Shown piece after piece: positions 6,756 to 7,290 of a DNA stretch of 7,290 nucleotides. Position 1 is the first letter of the stretch, and every line of letters begins with the position of its first letter. Position numbers and translations under genes: made by a program. Below the pieces are notes generated by a model. It was not told the origin of the DNA. It did not search any database and saw only the letters and a program-made list of their open reading frames with translations. Source of the stretch: Calditrichaeota bacterium AABM5.125.24 (lineage in GTDB: Bacteria > Electryoneota > AABM5-125-24 > Hatepunaeales > Hatepunaeaceae); the NCBI GenBank assembly GCA_002127415.1, contig MWJR01000020.1:1-7290 (forward strand), read 5' to 3'.

Positions 6756-6830
6756 ATGCCTACCATAACCATCAAATCCGACAAGCCGGCGGGTGGCCCG
6801 GACAGCTTGCTGGACGGGTTTCAATCTTGA
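6756..6830 (+). CDS. Possible 24-residue peptide overlapping the repeat
   Basis: An ATG at 6756 preceded by GGAGG (6747-6751, 4 bases away) opens a 24-codon frame to TGA at 6828-6830. It begins MPTITIKSDK from the unique bases between the repeats and continues PAGGPDSLLDGFQ from the repeat itself. The diverged repeat copy at 5321 keeps a similar peptide, with synonymous changes in the P, L and G codons. Not recognised. It may be a remnant of a lost gene or chance; I would not call it a gene without expression or conservation evidence. Confidence 0.25.
   Translation: MPTITIKSDKPAGGPDSLLDGFQS
6787..6825 (+). repeat. 39-bp direct repeat, right copy
   Basis: Identical to 6705-6743 and in the same orientation. 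The internal mismatched hairpin spans 6797-6818. Its right edge abuts the -35 box of the antitoxin promoter (6827), so transcription of that gene starts just outside the repeat. A repeat-spacer-repeat layout ending in GTTTCAAT superficially resembles a minimal CRISPR unit, but no cas gene or further repeat is present. Confidence 0.92.
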
Positions 6831-6855
6831 CTTCAAACCTGGGACAGATTATATT
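6827..6855 (+). promoter_or_regulatory. Promoter of the antitoxin-like gene
   Basis: TTGACT (6827-6832), 17 bases, TATATT (6850-6855); each box matches the sigma-70 consensus at 5 of 6 positions. The expected start is near 6862, giving a leader of about 26 bases. There is no clear Shine-Dalgarno before the ATG at 6888. Confidence 0.6.
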
Positions 6856-6887
6856 ATAGCGTCAGTTACCCAAACCTGAGTTCACAC

Positions 6888-7070
6888 ATGTCCAAACTAA
6901 AAGAGATCGCCATCAAAGCTATCAGCTCGCTGCCCGATGACACGGACCTGGACGATCTTCTGCAGGAGATCATCTACCACGCCAAGTTGGACGAGGGTCT
7001 TAAAGACCTTCAGGAAGGGCGAACCATCCCCATTGAAGAGATTGAAGCCCAGTTCGGCCCCAGGAAGTGA
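6888..7070 (+). CDS. Antitoxin-like small protein of a RelE/ParE-type toxin-antitoxin pair
   Basis: 60 residues, acidic and mostly helical. The pattern is ISSLPDDTDLDDLLQEIIYHAKLDEGLKDLQEGRTIPIEEIEAQF. A short LPDD turn, a helix, then a K-x-x-x-GL-x-D-x-x-x-GR-x-I-x-x-EE-x-x-x-x-F tail is what I associate with small antitoxins encoded just ahead of RelE/ParE-family toxins. These neutralise the toxin by wrapping it with their C-terminal helix and repress their own promoter. The reading is from pattern recall, not a search. The stop TGA overlaps a GTG (7067-7069) in the usual coupled arrangement, but the toxin behind it is broken (next entry). The gene has its own promoter at 6827-6855, and no Shine-Dalgarno is apparent. 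Confidence 0.7.
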   Translation: MSKLKEIAIKAISSLPDDTDLDDLLQEIIYHAKLDEGLKDLQEGRTIPIEEIEAQFGPRK

Positions 7071-7122
7071 AGGTTCGATTGAGATTATAACCATTCATCA
7101 CACCTCGCGGCGCTTTGAGTAA
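7067..7122 (+). pseudogene. Collapsed RelE/ParE-like toxin remnant
   Basis: A GTG overlapping the antitoxin stop opens a frame that reads as VKVRLRL and stops at 7088-7090. MKVR-type starts are common for this toxin superfamily. In another frame, 7072-7119 encodes GSIEIITIHHTSRRFE followed by TAA (7120-7122). This closely resembles the usual end of RelE/ParE toxins: a last strand IEIxxIxH, then a basic/aromatic tail. The simplest reading is an internal, frame-changing deletion of the toxin gene of about 70-80 codons, leaving both ends. The family assignment rests on 16 residues, so it is suggestive only. Confidence 0.5.
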
Positions 7123-7135
7123 CGTAGTAACGTAG

Positions 7136-7162
7136 CCCGGATTCCACGAATCCGGGTTTTTT
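7136..7162 (+). terminator. Rho-independent terminator after the antitoxin
   Basis: CCCGGATTC (7136-7144), loop CAC, GAATCCGGG (7148-7156), then six T (7157-7162). A good intrinsic terminator for the plus strand. It shares its stem and ACGTAG prefix with 3801-3836. Just before it, TAACGTAG is repeated in tandem (7120-7127, 7128-7135), and the first copy supplies the toxin remnant's stop. On the minus strand no T tract follows the stem, so it is a weak terminator for the gene entering from the right. Confidence 0.8.
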
Positions 7163-7173
7163 ATACCCAACGC

Positions 7174-7290
7174 CTAACGCCCATCGCCCCAATACGCCCC
7201 TCTTCGAGCCGCAGCCATCTTTTCCTCCGGGGCATTCGACCCCGCCGCAAGGTAAGCCTGCAGCGCCTGGTCCGGTGCACCCTGCTCCAT
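7174..7290 (-). CDS. C-terminal end of an unidentified gene (partial)
   Basis: Reading leftward from the window edge, 38 sense codons end at TAG (7174-7176). The end of the protein reads APDQALQAYLAAGS, then PEEKMAAARRGAYWGDGR. The frame has no stop, is GC-rich and codes for an alanine-rich, probably helical tail. The last three bases of the window happen to read as ATG on this strand, but there is no reason to take it as the start. Product not recognised. It is convergent with the antitoxin gene, with the 7136-7162 palindrome between them. Confidence 0.4.
   Translation of the reverse strand: MEQGAPDQALQAYLAAGSNAPEEKMAAARRGAYWGDGR

Noticed and set aside
6705..6825. Calling the two 39-base repeats a true CRISPR array
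   Set aside because: Only two repeats, no cas gene in the window, and a diverged single copy elsewhere (5321) in the same orientation. A dispersed repeat explains it better, so it is listed as a repeat.

Overview
The window looks like a chromosomal segment of a Gram-negative, diderm bacterium. It has a full groES-groEL operon with a textbook CIRCE operator, which implies an HrcA repressor elsewhere in the genome. It also has a signal-peptide-bearing beta-barrel protein of the PorV/PorQ/FadL-like kind with a DDPAIIYWNPAG motif. That protein type is common in the FCB superphylum and its candidate phyla (for example Zixibacteria-like lineages). The dense intergenic palindromes fit that impression, but the taxon is inference only.

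Layout: positions 1-317 are non-coding, with two perfect tetraloop hairpins and one copy of a C7/G7 palindromic repeat. A minus-strand outer-membrane barrel gene follows (318-1235). It diverges from groES (1507-1800) and groEL (1856-3490), which are driven by a consensus sigma-70 promoter (1401-1429) overlaid by CIRCE (1441-1467). Positions 3491-4157 hold no convincing gene. They contain a patchwork of C7/G7 repeats, nested hairpins, a terminator-like palindrome and a large GC-rich structured element.

From 4158 on the sequence is accessory in character. First comes a tight two-gene unit: a soluble protein possibly of the TIGR04255 type (4158-4865) and a two-TM small membrane protein (4868-5287). 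Next is a single-chain DNA methyltransferase with a C-terminal Mrr-like PD-(D/E)xK nuclease domain (5433-6692). Its coding sequence is clearly more AT-rich than groEL (25/60 G+C at 5581-5640 versus 35/60 at 2701-2760). It is bracketed by members of one dispersed repeat family (5321-5358; 6705-6743; 6787-6825).

The right end has a small antitoxin-like gene (6888-7070) whose toxin partner appears reduced to its first codons and its last 16 codons in a different frame. A terminator follows (7136-7162). The last 117 bases hold the 3' end of a minus-strand gene that runs off the window.

Working together: the groESL part is housekeeping and heat-shock regulated. The 4158-7122 part reads as a small defence/addiction-type accessory patch. 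The points most worth a second look are the repeat-flanked methyltransferase-nuclease fusion, the uncharacterised soluble-plus-membrane pair beside it, the collapsed toxin, and the repeat pair whose second copy lies inside a 24-codon ORF with its own Shine-Dalgarno.
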